DNA of 64,000 nt from Leifsonia sp. 71-9 (GTDB taxonomy: Bacteria > Actinomycetota > Actinomycetes > Actinomycetales > Microbacteriaceae): contig NZ_MKVJ01000017.1 of NCBI RefSeq assembly GCF_001898805.1, forward strand, positions 166,066 through 230,065, written 5' to 3'. Numbering within the stretch: position 1 is the first letter of the stretch; every line of letters begins with the position of its first letter. Both the position numbers and the translations under genes were made by a program. A model generated the notes under the pieces. It was not told where the DNA came from. It worked only from the letters and a program-made list of their open reading frames with translations, and did not search any database. Of the stretch, positions 31,042-39,203 are shown piece after piece.

Positions 31042-31641
31042 TCGGAGACGTGGCCGGCCGCGTCACGTCGTGGGCCGGCCGGACTCCTTGGGGCTGAGAG
31101 CTGCGAAGTGCCTCCCCGCCTCCGCGGTTTCTCGTCGGTGCGGTCCGCGCGTGCGTCGAAGGTGGGACGGCAGTGCAATGGCATACGAGGGAGGGAAAGC
31201 GGCGGTGGACTCCGATCACGCCTCTCTGGTCGAAGCCGCGGCCTCTCGAGGTCGTCACGCGGCACAGCAACAACAAGGTGATGACGATCCGTTCGTGGGT
31301 GGAGCGTGAAAAGACGGCCAGATCATCTAACGATGAGTAGCTAATCAAGCGCATTGGCGACGGAGACACGTTCAACCGAGACGTGACGTACGCCAACTCC
31401 GCTGCTTCGCCTTCGTTGAGGTGCGAGTCGATTCCGATGTCGGTCGCCTCGAGGGGCCGATGGCGTGACGGCGACACCGAATCTCGATTCATCGAAGCGA
31501 TCGACGCCGGGACAGCTCTCAGCCATCCCGAGTACTCGATGTCCTTGCTCAGATCCCGATCCAAGCCAAGCGTGAACGACATATCGCCGGTCGGTGAGAG
31601 GATACTGATCGCCTGCCGCACCGCCTCGGTAGGGTGGAGGT
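31042..31641. other. 600-bp region with no convincing gene
   Basis: Starts with a hairpin after the adhesin (GGCCGGCC at 31052-31059 and 31073-31080), a possible terminator. Open frames exist on both strands but lack ribosome-binding sites, domains or consistent codon bias. The region is probably decayed island DNA. Confidence 0.45.
31630..31635 (+). promoter_or_regulatory. -10 element TAGGGT upstream of a membrane protein
   Basis: TAGGGT ends 6 bp before the ATG at 31642; GGAGG lies between, so the site serves either as a -10 or is incidental to the ribosome-binding site. Confidence 0.45.
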
Positions 31642-32028
31642 ATGGCGGGGATAGAAGCGGCTAAAGGTGTTCCGAGGGGGCCCGTGAGCCTGATTGCGTT
31701 GGTGGGGTTTGCGCTTGCAGTGAGCGCAGTTTCAGGGGTGACATTCCTTTGGCTGACCATGTGGGGGCCGGTCTACTTTGCCGGGTTCGCGGGCGTGCTG
31801 CTGTTCTACCCAGTGATCATCATCTTCTGGCTGTTCTTCGAGGTCGCCGCAATTGCGGCGGTCATCGTGTCTATCATCGCGCTGGCCCGCTCGTCGTCGA
31901 AGACTCGATCCCGCCGCTACTCCGTGATTGGTCTGGTACTCGCCGGGGTTGTCGCGGCCTTCTCTCTTCCCGCACTGTGGTTTGGGAATGCTCCCCTCGT
32001 GATGCTGGGGGTGGACGTTCTTGCGTGA
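31642..32028 (+). CDS. Four-TM membrane protein of unknown function
   Basis: A 128-residue protein that is mostly hydrophobic: segments at about 14-36 (PVSLIALVGFALAVSAVSGV), 38-58 (LTMWGPVYFAGFAGVLLFYP), 60-84 (IIFWLFFEVAAIAAVIVSII) and 97-120. A short basic loop (ARSSSKTRSRR) precedes the last helix. No family recognised; resembles DUF4190-like multi-spanning proteins only in size. It converges with the next gene with a 22-bp gap. Confidence 0.6.
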   Translation: MAGIEAAKGVPRGPVSLIALVGFALAVSAVSGVTFLWLTMWGPVYFAGFAGVLLFYPVIIIFWLFFEVAAIAAVIVSIIALARSSSKTRSRRYSVIGLVLAGVVAAFSLPALWFGNAPLVMLGVDVLA

Positions 32029-32050
32029 ACGACCCACCCCCAGCATGTAA

Positions 32051-34528
32051 TCAGAACTGCACGTTCACGTTGGCCACGCAGCCAGCGACACCGTAAAGGC
32101 AAGGCAGAGCGTAGAAGTCGTTCTGCCACGCGAGCCATGCTTGTGCCCACGCGTTGCCGTACCAAAGCTGGTGCCGCGGCATGAGATCGTGAAGTGCCTT
32201 CACTGACGACCCGCCTCGCTTGAGATCCCAGTACGCGGTCCCGTCGATCGCCGGAGCGATACTAACGAGGGGGTTCTTGGCGGAGACGAACTGCCCGACG
32301 ACTGCTCTGGTGGCGCCGGCCTGGGTGACCCCACTGATCTTTGTAACGTCTTCAGTGGCTGACGCGACAAGCGTGCAACCGGTCAGGAAAGGCGTGCACT
32401 TGTACTTGTGTGTGGCGCCCATCTCTCGGTAATTGAGGATGTGTGCGCCCGTGCCGAAGTGAACTTCCGCCATGTTCCAGGAGCGGTTGGAGCCCCAGAT
32501 CTCGTACCACGCGCGATTGTCACCACCGAAGGCTATTGCAGGCTTGGCGAGGTCCCCGGAAAAGTCGGGGAAGAGAACGTACTGGTCTGGAATGTACTGC
32601 ATGTAGAAGACACGCATGATGGGCATGTCGTCGCCCGCTCCGAATGTGGACGCATCGGACTTCCTCGATGTAATTGCGTTCTGAGCATCTGCCTGACCAC
32701 CGACGAACGACGCAGCCTCTCCGTTCTCAACGATGCTCTCTGCGGACTCGGTAAGCAGTTCCCGATCCGTGTTAGGGGTGGCTTCGCGGAGGGAGGCTGT
32801 GGCTTGGCCGCCTTGACTCAGCGCGAAGTCAGCAACCGTATAGCCGGGCTGGGCCAGCGGCGCGTCGGGCCCGGTCGCCTTTCGAGCGGCCGCGGAGGCC
32901 CAGGCCGGCCACTCGAGCATGGGGATGTTCGCACCTGCTCCGACGGGAGCGGTGAGAGCGGATCCCGCACTGTTGCAGGATGTGCCGGAGGTGCTCAGCA
33001 TGTCGACCTGGTAAACCCACTGCTTCGTCTTATCCATCGCGGGGCTCGTGAACTCGCTCCCGCAGGTAATCGCCACGACTTCAGCAGTTGACGGGTTTCC
33101 CGTTGGGTTCATGGGGTCATCGGCAAAGATGTCGACCACATAGCGCGTGATCAGCCGCGGAACGCTGCTATCGTCGAGCCAGTTCAAGTGGTGCTTACCG
33201 CTGTCCCTGACACTCGAGACGAGCGCGGAAGGGCGGTCGTCGGCCTGCTGATACTGGTTGATGCGTGTCGGTACAACGTCGATCTGTGCACCGGCCGCAT
33301 TGTAGGCAGCGATTGCGGTAACCGTGCCCGGGAGGCCGGGTACGGTGATCGAGGTGGTCGACGAACTCGCTACGACCTCGTCGTTCAGTGTCAGCGCTTT
33401 GTAGGTTGCGGCGCCGGCCTTGGCGCTCACGGTGAAGGTGTAGTTGGATGCCCCGAGCTGGACGTCGGTGACCGTCCAATCAGGAGTAGCGGTCCGTGTC
33501 ACGGTCGTGGCGGAGGAAGCGACTGAAGAGAGTTGTGTGCTCGTGACGTTGGTCCCCGCGAGAACCACCTCGGTCAGCTCCGGGCCCCAAGCTTTTGCGT
33601 ACTGCGCTGCGGCACTGTCCGTACCAATCGCAGAAGATGTTCCGGCAGGAGCGAAAACTGCGCCAGCCCGCTTCGCAGCCAGGCCGACCAGCGGGAGCGC
33701 GGTGGGCTGATCAGACGGCGTCGTCCACAGTTTGGTGCCGTTTGTGCCCGAGCGCACATAATCGAGCGCAATGGAGAAGGCCGTCTTCGTCGGCGCCGTA
33801 GGCGAGACAATAGTGAATAACTCCTCGTTGAGCGGAGGAAGTAGATGGAGTGGCAACGTCGATTCGCTGCCGATGACTGTAATCAGAAACGAACCCCGCG
33901 AAGCGAAGAATGTCTGAATGCTCGCGCTCGACTCACTTCCATCCAGCACGACGAAGCCAGACCCAGCGAGCGTCGCCATCGACGAGCCAATGGCAGCTGA
34001 GTTGGCCACGGCGCTCGAGGCAACGACAAGCCGCCCGGCAGGAAGGCTCCCAACCGCCTGGGAAGTTCGAGCGAACGACGTTGCACCACCGACCTCGAGC
34101 GTCACCGCGGCCAGGGACGGAAGACCTGCTTTGAAGCTGGCAGTGAAGGACCCGTAGAGCGTGAGCGAGGTCGTGTTGAGGCTCGTCAGAGCCCCAGCGG
34201 TGCTCCCGGCGTCGCTGGTCGAGTCTGCAACCAAGAGGGCGGCACTCAGGTTGCTCGCGAACGGAGCGGCTTCACGAATGAGGTTCGCGTCATTTGGCAC
34301 AACGACTGCCTTGGCTGTACCCGTCGGGTACGTCTGCGTGGCTAGGTCACGTGAAAGCTGAGGAGCATTCGCTGCGGCTTTCAGAGATTGGGTGACAGCC
34401 GCATTTGCCGGCGGCGCCGGCTCGGTCGCGGCAAACGCTGCGCCAACGAGCGCGGTGGCAATGGAGAGCGCGACCAGATTCCTCGCTCGGAATCTGTGTC
34501 GTCCCCTCGATGTGGCTCTCAACTTCAT
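32051..34528 (-). CDS. Large secreted protein (possible DUF3238 C-terminus)
   Basis: An 825-residue exported protein. A signal peptide with Arg-rich start (RATSRGRHRFRARNLVALSI), hydrophobic core and cleavage near PPANAA is clear. Residues about 60-330 contain repeated blocks (VVVPNDANLIREAAPFASNL, LTLYGSFTASFKAGLPSLAA) faintly like cell-wall-binding repeats. A beta-sandwich section follows. The C-terminal part (FYMQYIPDQYVLFPDFSGD, then AFGGDNRAWYEIWGSNRSWN) resembles DUF3238. The cysteines near the end may form disulfides. The start is ATG at 34528. A secreted or surface role is likely; activity unknown. No obvious operon partner. Confidence 0.6.
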   Translation of the reverse strand: MKLRATSRGRHRFRARNLVALSIATALVGAAFAATEPAPPANAAVTQSLKAAANAPQLSRDLATQTYPTGTAKAVVVPNDANLIREAAPFASNLSAALLVADSTSDAGSTAGALTSLNTTSLTLYGSFTASFKAGLPSLAAVTLEVGGATSFARTSQAVGSLPAGRLVVASSAVANSAAIGSSMATLAGSGFVVLDGSESSASIQTFFASRGSFLITVIGSESTLPLHLLPPLNEELFTIVSPTAPTKTAFSIALDYVRSGTNGTKLWTTPSDQPTALPLVGLAAKRAGAVFAPAGTSSAIGTDSAAAQYAKAWGPELTEVVLAGTNVTSTQLSSVASSATTVTRTATPDWTVTDVQLGASNYTFTVSAKAGAATYKALTLNDEVVASSSTTSITVPGLPGTVTAIAAYNAAGAQIDVVPTRINQYQQADDRPSALVSSVRDSGKHHLNWLDDSSVPRLITRYVVDIFADDPMNPTGNPSTAEVVAITCGSEFTSPAMDKTKQWVYQVDMLSTSGTSCNSAGSALTAPVGAGANIPMLEWPAWASAAARKATGPDAPLAQPGYTVADFALSQGGQATASLREATPNTDRELLTESAESIVENGEAASFVGGQADAQNAITSRKSDASTFGAGDDMPIMRVFYMQYIPDQYVLFPDFSGDLAKPAIAFGGDNRAWYEIWGSNRSWNMAEVHFGTGAHILNYREMGATHKYKCTPFLTGCTLVASATEDVTKISGVTQAGATRAVVGQFVSAKNPLVSIAPAIDGTAYWDLKRGGSSVKALHDLMPRHQLWYGNAWAQAWLAWQNDFYALPCLYGVAGCVANVNVQF

Positions 34529-34752
34529 TGTGGTTCCCCTTCTGCAAATGAATGCGCCAGGAGACCCGACAACTGCGCCCCCCAACGCCGTTCGAAGGCT
34601 AGCAGTAACCTGTGAAGATTCTCAAACACATCAATCTAAGCCGGTCACCTAAGCCCTCGAGATGCCGACCGTCCTTGCGGAAAGAGATCTAATCCGAAGG
34701 GGACAACCCGGAAGCGTGCCTACAGGCCTCGATTGCGAGGCGCAGGCTCGAG

Positions 34753-35274
34753 TCAGCCAATTCGCTGAACCTCGAGCACGTAGGTCGTGCTTCTGCGGGT
34801 CCACACCGCATCCGGCCGCAGCGGTTCCACATCGAACACCGCCCGTTTCCCCACCTCCAGCGCAATCACCCTCAGAAGCCGCAGGGTTTCTCCGTCGCGT
34901 CGCAATGTCGACGCCGGTGCCACCTCCGGATCCTTCTGTTCCTCCCGTCCCCGAACTCGGGTGAGCGTCCACTCGATCGTGTCGATGGCGTACCGTGATC
35001 CCGACTCGGTGACGACTTCCCACACCCCGCCCAGCCATTCCTCGGGCGCCGCCTGCGTCGGCTGAGTCGCTCGCAGTACGTCAGCGACATGTGCCGACGC
35101 GGCCGGCACCACAACGAACGGGACGTCCTCGGAGGAAGCAGTCTGGCCCTCGGCACCCTGCCGCAGCGCCTCCTCGGGCACGGATAGCGCTACCGTCCCG
35201 TCCGGTTCGCCGGCGCCTGGAACGATAACGTCGCGCATCCACCTTTCGAACTCTTCATCAGGCTTGTCGCTCAT
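34753..35274 (-). CDS. Hypothetical protein, third gene of a three-gene operon
   Basis: A 173-residue soluble protein with an acidic N-terminus (SDKPDEEFERWMRDVIVPGA) and a C-terminal beta-rich domain (GVWEVVTESGSRYAIDTIEW; RRSTTYVLEVQRIG). No family recognised. The ATG at 35274 overlaps the upstream gene's stop (ATGA), so it is coupled to the MbcA/ParS-like gene and with it to the zinc-ribbon gene. Its place as the last gene of an operon divergent from two small helix-turn-helix genes suggests an effector, partner or toxin role; this is inference only. Confidence 0.6.
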   Translation of the reverse strand: MSDKPDEEFERWMRDVIVPGAGEPDGTVALSVPEEALRQGAEGQTASSEDVPFVVVPAASAHVADVLRATQPTQAAPEEWLGGVWEVVTESGSRYAIDTIEWTLTRVRGREEQKDPEVAPASTLRRDGETLRLLRVIALEVGKRAVFDVEPLRPDAVWTRRSTTYVLEVQRIG

Positions 35275-35849
35275 GCGTACCCTCGATTCTGATCCCGCCA
35301 CACCCAGGCGGCTCTGCCCGCAGCTTGAATGACCTCGTCGACACGACCGTCGCGGAGGAGCTCCCACGGCGGCTTGCCGTCCGCCCAATCCGCGGGCCTG
35401 GTCAGCCATCGCCAGTGCAGCGGTGGGAAGTCAATCCCGTCGGCAAGCTCACCGAGGACGTTGCGTAGCCCGGGGAGCAGCTTTCCCCCGACCACTTGGA
35501 ACGCCGGGTAGGCCGATTCGGTGATGATCCGCAGAACTACCCGGTCCTCCTCGAACCGTCGAAGCGTTTCCGGGCCGATACCGAGACGGTCGAGCAGCTC
35601 CTCCTCGGTGAGCAGTGGACCCAGGTCAGGCTCTTCGGCCGGCGGTTCAGTTGCGGGAACGCCGACCTCGATCGTGTCGATCCGTTTCCTCTGGAACGTC
35701 TTGTCGGTGAGGTCGTCGTCGAGGATCATGACCGTCCCCGCCTGGAAGTCGAACACCAGGGCGACGTTGTCGCCGACGGTGACTTGCCACGCGCCGGTGT
35801 CGGTGAGTGTCAGCTGAAGGCGAGGTTGCGGTTCAGATGGTGTCCGCAT
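35271..35849 (-). CDS. Protein with possible MbcA/ParS/Xre-type (DUF2384) C-terminus
   Basis: A 192-residue protein. The N-terminal about 65 residues are beta-rich (LQLTLTDTGAWQVTVGDNVA). The middle holds a short helical, HTH-like segment (LLTEEELLDRLGIGPETLRR). The C-terminal 50 residues (DFPPLHWRWLTRPADWADGK, PPWELLRDGRVDEVIQAAGR) resemble the toxin-binding domain of MbcA/ParS/Xre antitoxins. The start is ATG at 35849; it overlaps the upstream gene by 17 bp and the downstream gene by 4. The usual RES-domain toxin is absent, so if this is an antitoxin-like protein its partner is novel. Confidence 0.5.
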   Translation of the reverse strand: MRTPSEPQPRLQLTLTDTGAWQVTVGDNVALVFDFQAGTVMILDDDLTDKTFQRKRIDTIEVGVPATEPPAEEPDLGPLLTEEELLDRLGIGPETLRRFEEDRVVLRIITESAYPAFQVVGGKLLPGLRNVLGELADGIDFPPLHWRWLTRPADWADGKPPWELLRDGRVDEVIQAAGRAAWVWRDQNRGYA

Positions 35850-36615
35850 GGACGACCTCCCAACCGCGTGACTCCACCCACCGGCATCCGGGACAGATAG
35901 TCGAATGAATCGGATCACCAGGATCTGTGATCATCCGACGCGAACACCGCCGGCAATGGACGCGGGCATTCGCCTCCAACCGTTCGTTCAAGGCGAGCAG
36001 CTGCGGGGATGGCGGAAACGCCTCGTCATCGAACGCCAACGACACGGTCTCGTCCGTGACCGTGAAGGTGACGGTGTCGGCGAGCTCCGGTGTTGGCATG
36101 TCGCGCAGCGTTGAGTTGACGAGGCGTGCCCAGCCTGTGGGGATGACCGCGAATCGGCCGGGTGTGTTCCGTGCACTCAAGCTCTGGGCGGCTTGGATCG
36201 TTTCGTCGAGGAGTGGAAGTCTTGGGGTGAACGGGAGTCCCGTCGCGGTGGGGGCCGTGGCAAGGTATGCGCAGGCGTCGCATCGGACTCCGACCGGTTC
36301 GGTGCGACGTCGCCCCGGTCGGCCACAGGCTTCACAGGTGAGAGCGATCGTTCTGTCAACGGTGAACCATGCGCTCATCTGGGGGTCCACGCCGCTGTCA
36401 CCGACGACCACTATCCCTCCCTCGGTTTCGAGCTTGATAGAGGTGCCGACGACATTCAGGTGAATTCGAACCCCAGGGCGAACAGCATGGACAGTCGTCA
36501 CCAGAGCGAGGCACGCGGGCGCCCAGCCGATGGGGGCGTCGATGTGGACGCCGAGCTCGCGGAGCGTCATCGAAGCGACAACGCACTCCGGGAGCGGCTT
36601 GAGATGTTGGGCCAT
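35833..36615 (-). CDS. Zinc-ribbon protein, first gene of the operon
   Basis: A 260-residue protein with two zinc-ribbon-like Cys clusters: CEACGRP and CDAC near the middle, and CRRC with CPGC close to the C-terminus. Between them is a mixed alpha/beta region. No enzyme motif is visible. ATG 36615 is preferred over TTG 36633 because GGGAG sits 8 nt before it. It begins a three-gene operon that is divergent from the small regulators at 36699 and 36981, with palindromes in the 83-bp divergent gap. Function unknown. Confidence 0.55.
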   Translation of the reverse strand: MAQHLKPLPECVVASMTLRELGVHIDAPIGWAPACLALVTTVHAVRPGVRIHLNVVGTSIKLETEGGIVVVGDSGVDPQMSAWFTVDRTIALTCEACGRPGRRRTEPVGVRCDACAYLATAPTATGLPFTPRLPLLDETIQAAQSLSARNTPGRFAVIPTGWARLVNSTLRDMPTPELADTVTFTVTDETVSLAFDDEAFPPSPQLLALNERLEANARVHCRRCSRRMITDPGDPIHSTICPGCRWVESRGWEVVHADTI

Positions 36616-36654
36616 TGGAGAGACTCCCGCCAATCGCGTTTACACGGCTACTCT

Positions 36655-36678
36655 GGTTAAAAATATAACCATTCGGTT
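36655..36678. promoter_or_regulatory. Overlapping inverted repeats in the divergent promoter
   Basis: GGTTA (36655-36659) pairs with TAACC (36666-36670), and AACC (36667-36670) pairs again with GGTT (36675-36678), giving three alternating half-sites in an AT-rich patch between divergent genes. A helix-turn-helix protein encoded next door is the natural ligand. Confidence 0.55.
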
Positions 36679-36698
36679 GTGAAGGGAAGGAGGCGACC

Positions 36699-36950
36699 GT
36701 GGAAGAAGAAGGAGAGAGGATCTGGGGCGACGACGACCTGATCGCTGCCCGACTCATCATCAATATCCATCTACTCGTCGCCCATGAGGATCGGGAGGAG
36801 ATTTCCCGAAAGACGGGGATCGAGCCGGAACGACTGCAGGAGATCCTCACCCTTCGCGAGTACCCCGATGGATACGAAATCGCCCTGTTTCAGAACGCAT
36901 ACGGGCGCAACATCTGGCCAGGCCCAAACGAACCGCCATTGGAGAGGTAG
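36699..36950 (+). CDS. Small helix-turn-helix protein
   Basis: An 83-residue acidic protein whose middle (DREEISRKTGIEPERLQEIL) reads as a helix-turn-helix of the Xre/Cro kind; the end is FQNAYGRNIWPGPNEPP. GTG at 36699 has AAGGAGG 8 nt before it. It is divergent from the zinc-ribbon operon and precedes another HTH gene by 30 bp. The shared ending pattern (NIWPG here, RLWPD in the next protein) suggests the two are distant paralogues and might work as a pair. Likely binds the palindromes just upstream. Confidence 0.55.
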   Translation: MEEEGERIWGDDDLIAARLIINIHLLVAHEDREEISRKTGIEPERLQEILTLREYPDGYEIALFQNAYGRNIWPGPNEPPLER

Positions 36951-36968
36951 GGGGATCGCGCTGGCCGG

Positions 36969-36974
36969 TACGCT
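36969..36974 (+). promoter_or_regulatory. -10 element TACGCT of a leaderless promoter
   Basis: TACGCT ends 6 bp before the ATG at 36981; no ribosome-binding site intervenes. Confidence 0.4.
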
Positions 36975-36980
36975 CGACTC

Positions 36981-37259
36981 ATGGCCAGACCACCCCGACC
37001 GAACCCCAACGCGGGCTCCGTCGAGACGTGGCCAAACACCAAACTTGACGACCCCATCCATGAGACCGCGCGCCAGTTCGTCCTCAACGTGCGAAAAGCG
37101 ATGGGAGACGCCAGCGTTCGAGCAACCGCCGGCGCTGCGGGGATCGACCACAACACGCTCAGATATGTCCTCTCCGGCGAGTCCTGGCCGGACCTCATCG
37201 TCATCTCTCGGCTGGAGCGATCTCTCGGCGTCCGCCTTTGGCCAGACGCCGGCAACTGA
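36981..37259 (+). CDS. Xre-like helix-turn-helix regulator
   Basis: A 92-residue protein with a Pro/Asn-rich N-terminus and a clear HTH_XRE-like domain (ETARQFVLNVRKAMGDASVR, then ATAGAAGIDHNTLRYVLSGE) ending with LERSLGVRLWPD. It follows the GTG-start HTH gene by 30 bp and seems to have its own leaderless start. Likely a phage- or island-type repressor, with targets among the divergent operon or the downstream membrane genes; this is inferred from position. Confidence 0.65.
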   Translation: MARPPRPNPNAGSVETWPNTKLDDPIHETARQFVLNVRKAMGDASVRATAGAAGIDHNTLRYVLSGESWPDLIVISRLERSLGVRLWPDAGN

Positions 37260-37357
37260 CCCGCCCCAGCATGGGGCGATCGGTCGCAATCTAACGCCGC
37301 CAGTTCAGCCGCCGATAGTCGTAGGGGCACCCATCCAAGTCGACACCGGGGGAAACG

Positions 37358-37609
37358 ATGACGGGCAACGCAAACGAGACGGCCACACCCACCAACAACG
37401 AAACCTACGTGGACCGCGGCCTCCTCTCCATCTGCCCTATCTGCAATACAAGCGCCGAGCGAATTCGACTCGGAAGTGGCACACCCACAACAGATGGAAC
37501 ACCCCAGGATCGCTACAAATGCGAAGCTTGCGACAAAGAGTTCGACGGCGACGCCTGGGTGAAAGTTCCCACCAGCCAAGCAACCGTCGGCCAAGCGTTC
37601 AAACACTGA
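37358..37609 (+). CDS. Small zinc-ribbon protein
   Basis: An 83-residue protein with a CPIC...CEAC cysteine pair (LLSICPICNTSAERIRLG, DRYKCEACDKEFDGDAW), a classical zinc ribbon, flanked by a Thr/Asn-rich N-terminus. GGGGGAAACG precedes the ATG. The spacing of the cysteines suggests binding of nucleic acid or protein. It ends 79 bp before the next membrane gene; coregulation is possible. The family is not identified. Confidence 0.6.
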   Translation: MTGNANETATPTNNETYVDRGLLSICPICNTSAERIRLGSGTPTTDGTPQDRYKCEACDKEFDGDAWVKVPTSQATVGQAFKH

Positions 37610-37688
37610 AGCCGAGCCCGCCGAAAACTCTATGGCGCCGAAGGAAAAACATGGCGACGTCGCCACGGACTCGGGTCGGGAGACAACA

Positions 37689-39113
37689 ATGAAGACACCG
37701 CCACGGGCACAGCTCGTCATCCGCTTCGCACCCAACAGTAACACCGCCCAAGCACTCACCGAACTCCGGACAGCAGGCTGGGATGCCTGGGAACGTAAGA
37801 GTCGAGCCTGGCAACGCGACGGGCCCGTCATCGAAGCGTGGACGAGCCGGCTGCGTGGCGAGCAGCTGGAGGTGGCTGACGCCTTTGCCGCGCAGGCGCA
37901 GGCGATCCTCTCCGACTTCGTCATCCGCTCGATCGAAGCCGACGCCAAGACCGGTGCGCCGGCGACGCTGGACGCCTGGCAGCTGCAATCCCAACCCGAC
38001 GCGTCGAAAGGCGACGCGCAAAAGGCTCGAGATCTTGCCGGGGGAAGGCTGTACTTCGGAGATCGAGCTGATGCGGTCCGGTGGGCGTCACGGCTACTTC
38101 GAGACGCCGATGTGCCATCCGAGAGCTGGCATGTGACGCAGTACACGTCCTGGTCGCAACAGATAAGAACCGCCAGCTTCGCCATCCCGGTTGGGTTGGC
38201 GCTTGCTTCCGCTGTCATCGGGATGGTCGGCGGCTTTGTTCTCGGCGGAGAAGGAAATGACTCGAGCGTGCTCCCAATTCCGTCATTGACATGGATGCTT
38301 GGCGGAGTCGTCTTCCTCGTCGCAGCTACGGTTCGGCAATTGGGTTCGACGCCGCCAGCCTCGAACCGACTGGCCGTGATTCTCCTATATCTCGGTCTAG
38401 CCGCCCTGCTATGCGGTACTACGCAGCTGGGGATCGTGGTCGGATCCGCGTGGGCGTCGCCAGTAGCCGTCGTCGGTGTTGTGGTCGCGTTGTTGTTCCA
38501 AGCGATGATCGGGACCCCGGTGTTCGCCCGAATGCGGATGACGGGGTTCCGAGTTCCGACGACGGTCATCCTCACCGCGATCGGCGTCACTCTCTTCATC
38601 CTCGTCTTGAACGTCCCACTTGCGCTGTTCTACAACGCGGCCGGAGCTTTCCAACTCGTGGGGACCGCGACATGGGGTGTCGTCATCGGCACCGGCATTC
38701 CATTCGGCGCGGCCATAGTGCTCGCAGTACTCTTCGCGTGGTTCGCCCTCCACCGGTGGCGTAATTTCACCACGCTCTTCCGACCCCGGCTTGTCTTCGG
38801 ACTGTTGGCCACCGGCATGTTCCTTTTCATCGCCGCCGCCTTCCTAGGACGGAATATCAGCGACGGGCAGCTGGCGAGACAAGGCGAATACGGAACCGAC
38901 GGCCTCAGCGAGTACATGCTGCCTGTATGCATCTACGACCCGCAGACGACCGCCGAGAAGACACCGCTCTGGCTCGTCGGAACCGACGGTGAGACGAGTG
39001 TGCTCGTCGACCGTTCGAAAATGACCAGAGCAAAGAAGTCCGCTAACGGCTACCCGCGCATTCTCGACGCCGATCGGGAACTCACCTATGTGGAAATCGA
39101 CGAACACTGCTGA
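37689..39113 (+). CDS. Multi-spanning membrane protein of unknown function
   Basis: A 474-residue protein. The first about 160 residues are soluble with two similar alpha/beta segments (LRTAGWDAWERKSRAWQRDG; RYFGDRADAVRWASRLLR-like). About eight hydrophobic helices follow (TASFAIPVGLALASAVIGMV; LTWMLGGVVFLVAATVRQLG; ending GLLATGMFLFIAAAFLGRNI), and the C-terminus (about 90 residues, VCIYDPQTTAEKTPLWLVGT) is probably extracytoplasmic. The ATG at 37689 is used because an earlier in-frame start at 37632 lacks coding signal. No family recognised. It is the first of three large genes on the same strand in the island's right half. Confidence 0.6.
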   Translation: MKTPPRAQLVIRFAPNSNTAQALTELRTAGWDAWERKSRAWQRDGPVIEAWTSRLRGEQLEVADAFAAQAQAILSDFVIRSIEADAKTGAPATLDAWQLQSQPDASKGDAQKARDLAGGRLYFGDRADAVRWASRLLRDADVPSESWHVTQYTSWSQQIRTASFAIPVGLALASAVIGMVGGFVLGGEGNDSSVLPIPSLTWMLGGVVFLVAATVRQLGSTPPASNRLAVILLYLGLAALLCGTTQLGIVVGSAWASPVAVVGVVVALLFQAMIGTPVFARMRMTGFRVPTTVILTAIGVTLFILVLNVPLALFYNAAGAFQLVGTATWGVVIGTGIPFGAAIVLAVLFAWFALHRWRNFTTLFRPRLVFGLLATGMFLFIAAAFLGRNISDGQLARQGEYGTDGLSEYMLPVCIYDPQTTAEKTPLWLVGTDGETSVLVDRSKMTRAKKSANGYPRILDADRELTYVEIDEHC

Positions 39114-39203
39114 GGTGGCGTCTAGCGTCCTCCGACCCTAGGCTGACCGAATACGCGCAGTCGGAGTGTTCGGGGGCGGTCCGGCTGTTGGACGCCGCAG
39201 CTA

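Noticed and set aside
30998-31621. 207-residue minus-strand frame in the gap after the adhesin
   Set aside because: No ribosome-binding site, no recognisable domain, and about half lies antisense to the adhesin end; likely chance.
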